Assembly: GCA_963995505.1 (NCBI GenBank)
Contig: OZ023186.1
Coordinates: 15,011,570 to 15,075,569 of the forward strand
Direction of reading: 5' to 3'
Origin: Hypericum androsaemum
Lineage: Eukaryota > Streptophyta > Magnoliopsida > Malpighiales > Hypericaceae
Length of the DNA stretch: 64,000 bases
Shown: in pieces, positions 1 through 10,460 of the stretch
Numbering within the stretch: position 1 is the stretch's first letter
How the letters are laid out: every line of letters starts with the position of its first letter
The notes under the pieces: generated by a model
The model's input: the letters and a program-made list of their open reading frames with translations, nothing else
The model's database searches: none
Told to the model about the DNA's origin: nothing
Program-made: the position numbers and the translations under genes

Positions 1-398
1 AAAATTCGGGTAGGATCCTATAAGTCCATATCCATGCCCTTATCCTTTTTAAAAATAAGGATCCGGGTAGGATTCGGATCTAGACCTGGTCAAAGTCAAC
101 AGATCTTGGATCCATCGGGTCTGGATCCGAGTAGACCCTCAGGATAAGGGTCAAATTACCAGCCCTAATTTTGATGGGTTTTATGTTCTTGGCGGTCTTC
201 ACTTTCTCCATCCTTAATTATGTTTCCTCCGTATTTTTATACGGGTTACTTTATTCTTTTATTGTGATTCATTTTTGCATTTCCGAGAACAAGTATTTAT
301 TTCCATTTCCGCCTCCCTAATCCTTTACTTTAATTTGTACTCTCCTTTTGGTTCTCTGTGTTTGAAAAATTGGAAATTTTGGTCAAAAACACAAAAAA

Positions 399-1084
399 GG
401 GAAAAGTCTACTTTAGTACCGTATGGTATCGCCCAAAATCACTTTAGTACTCTATGGTAAAAAACTGACCAATCGAGTCATACTTATTCCAATTAACATC
501 AAAAAGGACCTCGGGCAGCTGCCCGGAGCTGCCCGGACCCGCCCAAACCCTGCCCGGGCTACGTGGCCAGCCACGTCACCAAATTTTGATGACGTGGCAC
601 CACGTGGACATCCATCTCCTTCCCCCTCCTCCTCCTCCTCCCCTCCTCCTCCTCCTCCTCCTCCTCCTCCTCTCCTCCTCCTCCTCCTCCTCCTCCTCCG
701 CGTCCTCCTCCTCCTCTCCGCATCCTCCTCCTCCTTCTCTGCGTCCTCCTCCTCCTCCTCTCCGAGTCCTCCTCCTCCTCCGCCTCCTCCTCCTCCTCCT
801 CCTCCTCCGCGTCCTCCTCCTCCTCCTCCGCATCCTCCTCCTCCTCCGAGTCCTCTCCGCGTCCTCCTCCTCCTCCTCCTCCTCCTCTCCGCCTCCTCCT
901 CCTCCTCCTCCCCGTGTCCTCCTCCTCCTCCTCCTCTCCACGTGGCGCCACGTAGCCCGGGCAGGGTTCGGGCAGGTCCAGGCAGCTCCGGGCAGCTGCC
1001 CGAGGCCTTTTTTGATGTTAATTGGAATAAGTATGACTCGATTGGTCAATTTTTTACCACAGGGTACTAAAGTGGACTTTTCCC
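399..1084. mobile_element. TIR element with a CCT-triplet interior (family 1)
   Basis: The ends are inverted repeats of about 170 bp. The left arm starts GGGAAAAGTCTACTTTAGTA and the right arm, read on the minus strand, starts GGGAAAAGTCCACTTTAGTA; both continue through a GGGCAGCTGCCCG-rich block to CTACGTGG. The interior (about 620-940) is almost only CCT/CTC triplets. No transposase is present, so it would be non-autonomous. A-tracts flank both ends, so the target duplication cannot be read. Elements with related tips lie at 33496-34842 and 61110-61758. Confidence 0.8.
620..940 (+). repeat. Imperfect CCT/AGG triplet microsatellite
   Basis: About 320 bp of CCT triplets broken by CCG, CGC and CAT variants. 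One strand is nearly all pyrimidine and the other all purine, which permits triplex or slipped structures. It gives rise to open frames on both strands encoding only Pro/Ser/Leu or Glu/Arg/Gly runs, which I treat as artefacts. The duplicate tract is at about 21396-21716. Confidence 0.95.
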
Positions 1085-1136
1085 AAAAAATTATTTGAAT
1101 AGCACTAAATAGCATTGTACTAGTGTATTTACTATT

Positions 1137-1928
1137 TTTTTGTAAAGTAAACTTTTATTAATAATTAATAACAAAGAGAAACACATAATCTCGCAACTGC
1201 CAATCTGGTCAAACCGCTAGTGTTGCAAAATTTAATGTGACAAAAATCGCACCAGAAAAAGAATGTGTTCAATAACAACTACACAAAGTTCTTTTCGCCT
1301 CCCATGTTACAATTGATGGTACCTGTCCCAGAATATTACAAAAACCCATGCACTTGGGATTTTCAGAGCCTAACGGCAATTGTGATAGAAATCAATAAGC
1401 CTAAAACAGAACACAAAAACAAAGCCAGCGCTTTTTACATCTGACTAGCCAAGACACACCAAGCCCAGAAAAACAAAACCAGTCCTCATCTCGGGATCGT
1501 TCTTTCATCTTCAACACTAAACGCTTATGTTTACATTTATGTTTTGCTGTGGGTAAAATATGTGAGAACGTCGAAATGAACTCGAGAACGGGTCCGGAGT
1601 GATCGTCCCAAAAGCGATACGAAAAAAAGGGAGAAAAGATGAAATATGGAAAAAAGAGAAGTGAATAATCATATTAAAGTAGATAGGAGAAATTTATTTG
1701 AATTATATAACCAAACTTGAAATATGGTAAGTATGTTCCTTTTTTCTTCAAATCTTTTACTCTTCTTTGAGCTTTTAAACTATCGAATTTCACGCATAAA
1801 TAAGAGACTGTCTAATTCCTCATTTCGTTTCCTACATTTGTTTTGGTAAGAGCGGTTTTTATTAATAATCTTACGAACACAGAAATAAAAGGTTACACAA
1901 ACAAAAAGCTGCTCCTTATTTGTTTTAA
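1137..1928 (-). other. LTR scrap and possible retroelement 3' end
   Basis: No gene seen. About 1555-1690 matches the first 130 bases of the LTR starting TGTTGTGGATAAAATATG at 10406 and continuing after 11723. About 1430-1540 is shared with 13310-13410, next to a copia gag remnant. The T-rich start and following AT-rich sequence resemble a reversed poly(A) end. Duplicated at +20,776. Confidence 0.5.
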
Positions 1929-3125
1929 GGTAAATTGTCTTGTCTCAGGTGTTGGTCATCCTCTCTCGCGAGTCCCTTGATTTATAAAAAAGAATCGCCC
2001 ATCTCCCGACTTTGGTCTTAGATACTCTCGGGTCCCTGTAGCCAAAATATGTCATTTTGTTCGACGAACTCCCCTGAAAAAGACTAAACTGCCCCTCCTA
2101 TATAAAAACAAAAAATCTCTAATTCCCTCTCCGTTCTTCTTCCTCTCACTTCATCTTCTTCTTTCCACTTCCCTTTTCTGGATTGTTTCTCCTTAGATCC
2201 AAAACCACCAGCTTGGGAAATCCATCGCAATAAGCAAAACCAAGTTCCAAGTTTCCATCTTTTTCTTGGTTTGGCCGATCCCCAGATCTGAAACAGCTGC
2301 TACATCCTTTTGATTTCCAACAATTTATCAAATGGTAAACAGAAGCAAAAAAGAAATCAAAATTAGGTAGATGTCATACTAATTGAACATTCAACTCAAA
2401 GGAAGCAATCCTAATTGAACATTCCAGTTGCCACAAAAACAAAAACACTACAACATTAATAGCTAACCCTAGAACAAGATCCCCAAATCAATCACAAAAC
2501 CAATGGAAGACCTTGCAATTTTTTTAGGGTTCCAAGACCTTCCAAGTATGAGTGGGCACGAACCCAGTGGGAGACCTTCCATTTTTTTGGGGTTCCAAGA
2601 CCCCCAATTGAGAAGGCCCAAAATCACAGCGAACGGGCACGACAATTTTGACTGGAGCATTGAGAAGGAAGCAATCCATGTGGTCTTTGAAGCAATTCAC
2701 TGGGTTTCAGACTCGATTCCACTCTAAAAACAAAACCAAAACAAAAATTTGTTTCCAATCGACAGTTAATGACGTCGATTGATATGGAGCCAGCCCAACA
2801 CACAAAATAAGGGTTCCTATTTGGTTCTGTCTTTAATTAAATTTAATTCTTACTAAGAAAGTTTATGTTTTGGTTGAAGGTGGGAGGTAAGATAAAGTGG
2901 GAGGGAGAAGGCGAAGGGGAAGGAAAGAAATTTTTTTATTTTTTAAGTGAAAGAGGCATTTTTATCTTTTCAAGTGAGAGTTTGGCAAGAAAATGGCATA
3001 TTCTTGCGACAGGGGACCCAAGAGTATCTAAAATCAAAGGCGGGGGACGGGCGATTCATTTTTTGAAACCAAGGGACCCACGGAAGAGGGTAACCAAACA
3101 CCAGGGATAAGAGGGTAATTTACCC
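1929..3125. mobile_element. TIR element (family 2)
   Basis: The left end (AGGTAAATTGTCTTGTCTCA) and the reverse complement of the right end (GGGTAAATTACCCTCTTATC) remain alignable for over 100 bp, with shared blocks such as GGTCCCT and GAATCGCCC. The size is about 1.2 kb. No transposase is seen. The interior includes short open frames that match nothing I recognise. Relatives are at 14493-15176 and 41774-43603; the duplicate is at 22705-23901. Confidence 0.7.
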
Positions 3126-3129
3126 TTTT

Positions 3130-3890
3130 TTATAAACAAAGGAGCAAAGGGTACTATAACCTTTATTCATCATCAAATGGATAAATCAGTACGACTATAT
3201 TTAGGAAGATTAACTCCCTTCAAATCATCTAAGTACACCATCCAAGCAAGAGCACAAGGGTACATCAAATACAAGGAAGTCCAACGAAATCGTCAAAGCG
3301 TGCTTTAAGAGCGCGTCTGCTATGTGCTTGCCCTCCTGCTAAGTCTTTCGTATGCCAACCTTTAAATCTGGATCAAGCAATGATCTGACTCTATGGTGAG
3401 GATTGCCAAAGGTTGATCTCGTACGGTATCACGTCTAACACAGAGCATGGCCATAAATGAATCAACCTATACCTGCTAGAGGCCGAGGATGAGTGTTGAG
3501 AGCTCTGCAACCAGGGAAATATAGCTGCTGATGCCCTTCCTGAATTCGCACAGCTAAAGCCCACCAGTGTCAAGTATAACGCCTCTTGCACCTGCAGGGC
3601 TCGGATTGTCCATCGAAGCTCCATATGTCTTGAGCTTGACAAAGCCTTGGTCAAGAGGCTAAGATCTCTCGTCGAGGTGGGAGTACGAGTGGGTAATTGT
3701 AAAGCTCAACAAACATGGGGTTGGGAGTGGGCAATTGTCAAGCTCTTGTGTAGATCCATTCGAGATATTGATCTAATCATCTCCCATCCCTACGATCAAA
3801 GCTTTGGCTTGTTGATAGGGAATATGGGTGGCAATTGTCAATCCAACAGTGAAAGCTCTTGAAGAGGTGGCTAGGAAATAGACGAAACTA
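3130..3890 (-). pseudogene. Retroelement RNase H remnant (LINE-like), copy 1
   Basis: Read on the minus strand, two frames together give residues typical of a plant reverse-transcriptase-linked RNase H: an NPSPAGARGVI stretch followed by DTGG, then further on an ALLKHAL-like ending. Frameshifts break it up. An AATAAA-like motif and an A-rich end lie near 3130-3165, as expected for a LINE 3' end on this strand. Assignment rests on a few motifs only. Duplicated at 23906-24666. Confidence 0.45.
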
Positions 3891-3891
3891 T

Positions 3892-3971
3892 TAGTACTAC
3901 TCTCGCCCAAGCGCGTTTAACTTCGGAGTTCTGATGGGATCCGGTGCATTAGCGCTGGTATGATCGCACCC
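3892..3971 (-). rRNA. 5S rRNA gene fragment (5' two thirds)
   Basis: The minus strand reads GGGTGCGATCATACCAGC and continues as plant 5S rRNA through the A-box region (GAAGTTAAACGCGCTTGGG) to GGCGAGAGTAGTACT, then stops. About 80 of roughly 120 nt remain; the 3' end with the C-box is missing, so it should not give a functional 5S RNA. A few substitutions from the usual plant sequence are G-to-A or C-to-A in the A-box area. The truncation falls on the border of the long repeat, sharing TAG with it. Confidence 0.88.
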
Positions 3972-4130
3972 GTCAGTCTTCGCACAAACTATTTACTTAA
4001 CTAGTTGCCGTGCCTCGTTGACAAGCTCCTTCTCGACTTTCGACGGCCATAACTTTTCATCCGGGAATCCGATCGGGACAATCTTTTTTTTCATTTCATA
4101 TAACTTTTCGTGATCTATCATTCCGTTCCT
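3972..4130 (-). other. Probable 5S rDNA spacer upstream of the 5S fragment
   Basis: The base before the gene start is C, as in plant 5S genes, and a TAAATAG stretch lies about 20-25 bases upstream. A CGACGGCCATAACTTTTCAT block here resembles plant 5S intergenic spacers from memory. This suggests a piece of a 5S unit rather than a 5S-derived SINE. No further 5S copy was found in the window. Confidence 0.5.
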
Positions 4131-4690
4131 TCAAAAATAACATCGAGCTGAAAATACGGAAAAAATAATGATGTAGACATGTGCAAATCTTTGTAGGGCA
4201 ATATCTTAGTGCTCGGGTGTCCGAATCGAGAAATTTTTTTTTTGAATTTGCATAATTGTTTGAGCTCTACGCGATGGCAAACTGCCGAAGGCGGTTTGTC
4301 CACTTTTTGACCCCAGAAACGCTTTATTTTTGGAGATAATCAGCTTTTTAGGATTTAAAAATTGTTTAGTATGGATTATGAATTAATTACATGCAAGCGA
4401 TGGAAAGAAATCGCCCATCATTTGAGCAGAAACTACTGGAATGGATGGAACAATGATAATGGACCCAATGTTCCCATGTCCTTTTTTTACTGATCTCTAA
4501 AACTAAAATTATCCTTATGTTTATCCGACATTACAAGTTTGCCATTTATCATATCACTTATATTGGGAATGCTCTTTGTAGCTTGTATTTGAATTTCCGA
4601 AGCATGGATTCCAAGATTGAGGAAAATGATGATGTTTCATGAATGTAGTTATAATTGCTCGTCGTGACCATGGAGAAATGGGATTGAGGT
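4131..4690. other. Intergenic, no feature recognised
   Basis: AT-rich sequence with short chance ORFs only. The left part may be further 5S spacer. Confidence 0.4.
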
Positions 4691-4693
4691 ACT

Positions 4694-5060
4694 TTGGCTA
4701 AAGTATTGAGCTTGTCTTGTATGGTGCAATACTTGGAACTGAGCATTAAGCTAGCAAGTAAAGCTTCCCTTGAGATTCCCATTAAATCATGGACCACACT
4801 GATTGATAGTTTTGCACGACGTGCCCAGCCCGAGCAAGCACTACAGCTGTTTGATGACGTGAGGATATCCAGTGTTAGACTGGATACAGTTACTTTAAAG
4901 AGCGTATTATCAGCTTGTAGTCATGCTGGACTGGTTGATCAAGCCTTCGAATACTTTGAGATGATCCAGTTAATATGTCGTCAGGTTGGGTCGGCTGGAT
5001 GAAGCTTTTGATACAGAGCCCAACGAACATGGATGGATGCTACTTATTTCAGGAGGTAGT
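4694..5060 (+). pseudogene. Pentatricopeptide repeat (PPR) gene remnant
   Basis: The frame gives two adjoining PPR motifs: one with SWTTLIDSFARRAQPEQALQ and the next with TLKSVLSACSHAGLVDQAF followed by EYFEMI. This is characteristic of plant P/L-S class PPR proteins, which are organelle RNA-binding factors. The frame stops at 5002, after which a shifted frame continues with RLDEAF- and PNEHGWMLLIS-like residues of the C-terminal repeats. Full-length PPR genes encode 400-900 residues, so this is a small decayed fragment. No start or promoter is apparent. Confidence 0.8.
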
Positions 5061-5319
5061 TTTCTTCATGGGAAACGCTTTTTTTTTCTGAAAAGGAAAA
5101 ATTGTGTTGAGTATAGTAGTATATACAGAGTTTAGAGTCCCATGGAATAATGCATCAGGTTGAAGCCACCGAGCTCACTAAAACCATGACGCCGTAAAAC
5201 TTCGAGGAAAAAAAACTACGCCACTATGATAGCTTTGCTGTTATTAAATCCCAAGCCAAGCGACACCGAGATTTACGAAACGTTGCTGAATCCCTGCTGA
5301 GAGGTGGAAAGATGTTAGC

Positions 5320-5426
5320 CAAGGACCATTTGACCTAATGGCACAACGCATAAATGACTTGACGAAGGTGCAAGGTTCGATTTCTAGCAGGTGTAACTTG
5401 GTGTAAATATTTACATTTCAAAAAAA
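5320..5426 (+). mobile_element. tRNA-derived SINE
   Basis: A pol III A-box-like TGACCTAATGG at 5331 and a B-box GGTTCGATTTC at 5374 lie at tRNA-like spacing, followed by GTGTAACTTGGTGTAAAT and an A-rich tail. The same layout and sequence appear in the minus-strand copy at 62719-62825. Flanking ATGTTAGCC and ATGTTGCTAA could be a diverged target duplication. Confidence 0.65.
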
Positions 5427-5863
5427 ATGTTGCTAAAGTGAGAAAGTTGATGAAATGTGGGAAAATTAGAGTTGGATTAACATAAAAAGGTAAGATCTTT
5501 TCATTTAAATACAACGATCAGCTTCATCCACAAGCGACCAAGGGATTCGGATAACAGTGCTCAGAGAACGATCGACCATCTTCTATTACCTTGTTTATTT
5601 GTATACTAACAAAATAATCTAATTCTCTCATTTCAAATTCTTTTTGCATCATTTTCTTACATTCAAAGCATCGAATCGTTTCTTCTTTTTTCTCTCATCT
5701 TCTTCTCTTCGCTTACATAATTTTTTTTTTGGAAATCTCCCATTCTTGAATAGCGTCTAGCCAGCAGGGACAGTTTATGATCATCCTCATCTATATCACT
5801 ATCTTCCATTTCCATTTCTTTAGCTCTAAATGCTATGTTCCTTTATTTAGTGAGAAACTTTCT
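5427..5863. other. Intergenic, no gene recognised
   Basis: AT-rich and T-rich sequence. A 17-bp unit (TAATCTCCCCGTATG) is repeated twice just right of the end, inside the following TIR element. Confidence 0.4.
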
Positions 5864-6993
5864 GGTAATCTCCCCGTATGTAATCTCCCCGTATGTATTC
5901 ACCAATCCACAAGTGTCAAGTGGATTGGTGGAGAGACCGCCACTTTTCTAGTGATATATGACTAGAAAATTTAATTATGAAAATAAAATTAAGTCAATAT
6001 TGAGTTATACTTAAAAAAAATAATTACCTAAACAATATATGCTATTTCAAGGAAATATAATTAACTCATTAATGAATAGAATATATTAAGTCTTCTAAAA
6101 TATTAAAATACAAAATTGTTACTTTTCTTTTAAAACACAAAAGTAACGAGAAGTCTTCATTGATAACTATAATTTTACTTGTTTTCACCTTTCAAAATTT
6201 TTTATACTTGTTTTTGAAGTTTCTTCATTGCTTTTGTATTTTAAAAGAATAAATATTAACGTTGCTTTGGTGTTTTAAAATAAAACTAACAATTTTACTT
6301 ACTTGTTGCTTTTAGCGACGTCGTAACTATTTACAAAAAAACCTAATATTTGATTTTATAGGGAAAAATATCTGCGTTCAGAAATTTTATTGTCTATTCG
6401 AAATAATCTAAAATGGAACTTTATAAAACTTTTCACAGTTTATTAAAAAAAATTATAAAACTTTAAATAGTAACAAATCTCCTCTAGTTGGTTTGCAGGA
6501 TCGTGAAGATTAACCATGTAATTAATAATTAGCGTAGATTTTTGTACTACTTGGTGTAAATATTTTGGGTATAGGAAATAAAATTAATCTATTTACCCAA
6601 AAAAATTTAATTGCACTATAATACCCTTAGAATAAAAGGCCACATTCTAAGAATTGGTCCCCAAAGTATCACCGGGAGATTGCGACCCCTTAGTCCCTTA
6701 CTAACTTCTCTTCACCATACTTGGTTCTATTTTTGGTCATAATCACACTACTATTTAGTAATAATTCTGTATTTTAAAAATTAAAATATAACAGGACTTG
6801 AATATATTCTATTCATTAATGAGTTAATTCTATTTTCTTAAAATAGCATATATTGTTTAGGTAATAATTTTTTTAACTATAACTCAGTATTGACTTGATT
6901 GTATTTTCCTAATTAAATTTCCTAGTCATATATCACTAGAAAATTGGTAGTCCTTCCACCAATCCACTTGTCATTTGGTATGGAGGGACTACC
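5864..6993. mobile_element. Long-TIR non-autonomous DNA transposon
   Basis: About 5864-6110 and 6790-6993 are inverted copies: CAAGTGGATTGGTGG, then TTTCTAGTGATATATGACTA, then CATTAATGAATAGAATATAT are all found in order from each end. Each tip also folds on itself (CCAATCCAC..GTGGATTGG at left; GGTAGTCC..GGACTACC at right). There is no transposase. The exact ends are estimated and no target duplication was resolved. The right end abuts a copia gag remnant. Confidence 0.7.
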
Positions 6994-7728
6994 ATAAAAT
7001 TTCTCTTCATTTAGTGTCAGTATTTTCCCATTGTGTTCCCTTACACTCTTGGATCATTTTGATCTCACAAGTCATGAGTAATCCTACTAGCTCATCTATG
7101 GTAAAAGTATTTAGATCATTAGCTTACTCTATAGCAGTGACTTTAGAAGAACAAAACTTTAGTAGACATCTAAGCAACTTCTCACAATTAGTACAAAGAC
7201 TTTAACCCTCATAATGTTTGTATATTTTGTAATCATTTGACCTATTGTTAATCATGCAATTCTTAAATAGTTCAAAATTGTATACTAACATGTTATTTTC
7301 TTGATAGTTCCTTCGTGGGTCACTTCTAGTTTATCCCAATTTTTTTAGCCAAAGTACACGCAGAAACTCTATTGAACGTGGTGCAAAATGTAGCATATTA
7401 AAGGCTTTAAAATTTACTTGAACTTTTTGGATGTCGTCTAAAGGCTATTCTTTTGGACGTCGTCTAATGCAAATTTCTTCTTTTTTTTCCAAATGGAACG
7501 TGAGATCCATTCTCGATCGTTCTCCAAGCAACTCAATCATTTGCATGTATAACTATGACAATTTTTGCTTTCCAAAAGGAGTAGGTAGCTCCTGCAAATA
7601 GAGGTCTAGTAGATCGATTTTCGGCAAAAGTAACATGTTGTTTCCATGATTGATCTTTTTCGTTAGAATGTTAGTGTTGTACACTTAATCAAAAAAATTA
7701 AATGTATAATTATAGAAGAGACCTGCTT
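6994..7728 (-). pseudogene. Ty1/copia gag N-terminal remnant
   Basis: Minus-strand reading, starting next to a degenerate tRNA-Met primer-binding site (about 7715-7728), shows copia gag hallmarks across several frames: a RPPLF-like start, a VQVNFKAFNML block, a LVYNFELF block, and KVTAIE..NDLNTFTIDELVGLLMTCE. Stops and frameshifts are frequent. A related 5' end occurs at 17113-17270. Confidence 0.7.
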
Positions 7729-7880
7729 TGATAACAATTATAGGTCTAATGGACAACTTAAGAGGGGTGAATTAGGTTGATATCAATTTTTTACCAACTT
7801 TCATTAACTACTTTTATTAAGTTAATAATAAGTAAGGATAGAGAATTTAACACCCAATGTATAGTGGTTTGCCTCGGATT
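7729..7880 (-). repeat. Partial LTR of family F
   Basis: TAGGTCTAATGGACAACTTA followed by a GGGGTGAATTAGGTTGATA block. The same sequence opens the copies at 17279, 26234 and 27214, each next to a RC primer-binding-site-like GCTCTGATA or its decayed form, so I read it as the end of a copia LTR on the minus strand. Confidence 0.65.
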
Positions 7881-7931
7881 CACATAGAGCGATCTCACCC
7901 GGTCTAATCGCGCTGATGTCTTTGAGACCCT

Positions 7932-8400
7932 TCAGTTCGTACAAATGTGTGAGCCACATACGGTATCTAATATCCAGCAGTCAGATCTAGAGACACCTAG
8001 TGTCTTGTTCTCAGTAGCCAGAACTTTGTAGTCTCTCTTCCTGTACCCCCTCTTCTTGCAGTGGAGGCCAACATCCTTGTCTACCTGTTCTTTCTTTTGA
8101 ATACAGCTCTTTCTTTTGAATACCACACTTAGGTTTAAGGAACTTAGGCTTAGAACTATTTTTAGCCTTGTTCTTATACTTCTTTCTGCATTTTAACGTA
8201 GAGCTAGAAGAGGAGCACACCATGAGCACATTCTTTTCCTTCGAAGTGATACCTTCAAAAGTCTTAAGCATGTTATGCAGCTCAGGCATAGTCAAACCAA
8301 GTAACGTAACACACTGCGCCTGCTTTGCATCATCCTAATGCTTCATCTGAGCTTCCACGTCAAACGTAGCAAGTTTAGGAGACCCAGCCGCATTATAATA
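7932..8400 (-). pseudogene. Ty1/copia gag-protease remnant
   Basis: The minus strand encodes LHNMLKTFEGITSKEKNVLM, a Lys-rich region and a decayed zinc knuckle (HCKKRGYRKRDYK), then in another frame WILDTVCGSHICTN, the copia protease active site in which the usual Gly of DTG is Val. Upstream residues (LATFDVEAQMKH) also fit copia gag. It is not functional. Confidence 0.8.
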
Positions 8401-9898
8401 GGGATGGACGTATCCAACACATACTCAGTCCTTTCTTGCCTTAGCACCAAACACATGTTTTAGTGACAATCCAAAAAATTTGGCACAACCAACTTGTTTG
8501 ATTCTAATACAAATCTCAATCACATGTTAGCCATTTCAACACACCTAAAAGGAATAAAATTAAAATGGGACTTAAAACATGAATTGATCAACATTCATCA
8601 ATCATAATAAATACGACATTTAGCTTTATTTTGTCTCCATTATTTTTACATACTCAACGACCTCATAGGAGGAGAGCGAATTTATATCTAATATAAATCA
8701 TAATAGACTAGGATCCACATTCCTACTATCACAATCTCTTGCTTTGGCTGGTGATTGTAATAGCAGAATTGGTAGGTCTCCAAACTAATTGTAGTTTCTA
8801 CAATTTCTATTGCAGTTTCTATAGTTCCTAGTTATCAGACCGAGTCCAATCAATGTCCCCTCATTGTTTTCTTGCTTTGGCTAGTAAAACAAATTAGGTG
8901 GTTTGCAACCATCACACGGCGACACTTACATGTCCCTATAAGAGTTCCATTAGACGTAGCTCCAAGCAAAAGACTTTGGTCTTAAATACTATAGAGCAAA
9001 AACTCGATTTCTCTTAATTATGATGGAAGACATCATTCATTCTAAATGAAAACCATATTCAAATTGAGGAACATTTAAGCCGGGTAATTTAACTTGCTTA
9101 AATAAACAAGATCCATAAATAGTTCACATAATATGTTATCAGATCCAACTCAGAAAATTAAATATAAATAGTTACTAGAATCTAATTCAGATTTATATGT
9201 CACATAATAATCATATTTTACACATATATCAAATAAAAGTGCAAGGCAATAATTTTTCGTTGGTAAAATTATTGCTAAAATAGAATTACCAACAAGCTCC
9301 AAACTTTGGTCAATTTCTAAAGTTCTTCCAAAATAGTTTGCCCAATTTTCGTCCAATGGATCTTGTTTAAAATAATTCAGGGACCAAATTGCAATTAACC
9401 AACAAATTCTGAAATTTCAGAAACTCCAAAGGACCAAACTGAAATTTTCCAGATTAACAAATTTGCAGAGAAGTCCCTGTAAAATCATAAATTCTCAAGG
9501 ATTGACCCTAGGACAAATTTCAATAAGTGGCGTGACCTATGAACCCTAATCCACTTTATATAATCAGATTATAAGATGCCTAATCCATCGCTTACGATTG
9601 CACCATCGACCAGAAAATAAACAACCAATTAACAATTTTATTTGTTTATAGTAATCAGCCGCAAATACTAAGCAAACCAAGTCAATATCATGTGGAATTC
9701 GTGGTTCTTTATAGCATGTGATCATGCGATGGAAACTAAACAGTATACAGTAACGCTCAATAGCATGTACATGAAGACAGATTACATTACCATCGCTTGA
9801 AGACAAAAACCAAAACTTGGGCGTAAACAAATCAGAATATTCACATATTTATCCACAAGGATACACAACATTATGTATACTGCCATAAAATTAGCGTG
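8401..9898. other. Repeat-derived non-coding region
   Basis: No coding motif recognised. Sequences such as AGGGACCAAATTGCAATTAA and the tissue of short A/T runs look like retroelement non-coding DNA. It may be the interior of the minus-strand element whose LTR begins at 9912. Confidence 0.35.
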
Positions 9899-9911
9899 AA
9901 GTTCTGATACC
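9899..9911 (-). other. Retrotransposon primer-binding site (tRNA-Met type)
   Basis: The minus strand reads GTGGTATCAGAAC directly after an LTR end ...CCAACA. This matches the common initiator-tRNA-Met primer site TGGTATCAGAGC with changes, and sets the orientation of LTR D as 5' LTR of a minus-strand element. Confidence 0.65.
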
Positions 9912-10190
9912 ACTGTTGGATTTTATAAATACGAACTTCGGCTTCGTAGCAACGGAAGACTAAATTTTCACTAACACGAATCTGATCATGGCAGTATAAC
10001 AATATAGTTAGAAAATTCTTACAGTGTGTTGTAGATCGAATCCTCAACTATGGTATCCACGTAGTCCTCGTCTACGAACTCTTTTGATAGTTGAAATCTT
10101 CGAGAATTTACTAGCAGAATTCTTTTACCAAACGAACTAGAGAAAAACTATATATGTTTTGGTTGATAAAAACGTCTGCCTCAACCCTTG

Positions 10191-10238
<48 letters not shown>

Positions 10239-10460
10239 AATTAACTAAAACAACTCCTTTGACTTAGGAGTGTTTCGTGCGGCACAAGGTTGTAAGCCCT
10301 TTGGTGGCTTCCAAAGCAATTTGCCTTTTTGGCCTTGAGGCCCGTTCGATATTATATTGACCCAGTCAATATGTGTCGAATACTTAGTTGATTTTATTAT
10401 ATATTTGTTGTGGATAAAATATGTGAGAACGTCGAAACGAACTCGAGAACGGGTTCGGAG

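Larger units (their letters stand above)
1..3894 (+). repeat. Long direct repeat, copy 1 (left part outside window)
   Basis: This stretch recurs at 20777-24670 with a constant offset of 20,776 bases; every stretch I compared is identical, including the CCT tract and all chance ORFs. The right limit is sharp: after ACTATTAG this copy runs into a 5S rRNA fragment, while copy 2 runs into unrelated DNA. Copy 1 begins inside a hAT-like element that is complete in copy 2, so the repeat probably extends left of the window. It contains two TIR elements and LINE and LTR scraps. The ends are not TG/CA, so these are not simply LTRs. A tandem segmental duplication or an assembly duplication fits best. 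Confidence 0.93.

Noticed and set aside
423..1070. ORFs of 130-215 codons on both strands over the CCT tract (and at 21199-21846)
   Set aside because: Composed of Pro/Ser/Leu or Glu/Arg/Gly homopolymers from a triplet repeat inside a TIR element; no domain, start context or conservation signal.
3892..3971. Intact 5S rRNA gene or Cassandra element
   Set aside because: The 3' third with the C-box is missing and no LTR structure surrounds it.
9564..9830. 88-codon minus-strand ORF
   Set aside because: No known domain and lies in repeat-derived sequence.
10196..10235. (AT)n run as a regulatory feature
   Set aside because: Ordinary dinucleotide microsatellite inside an LTR; recorded there only.
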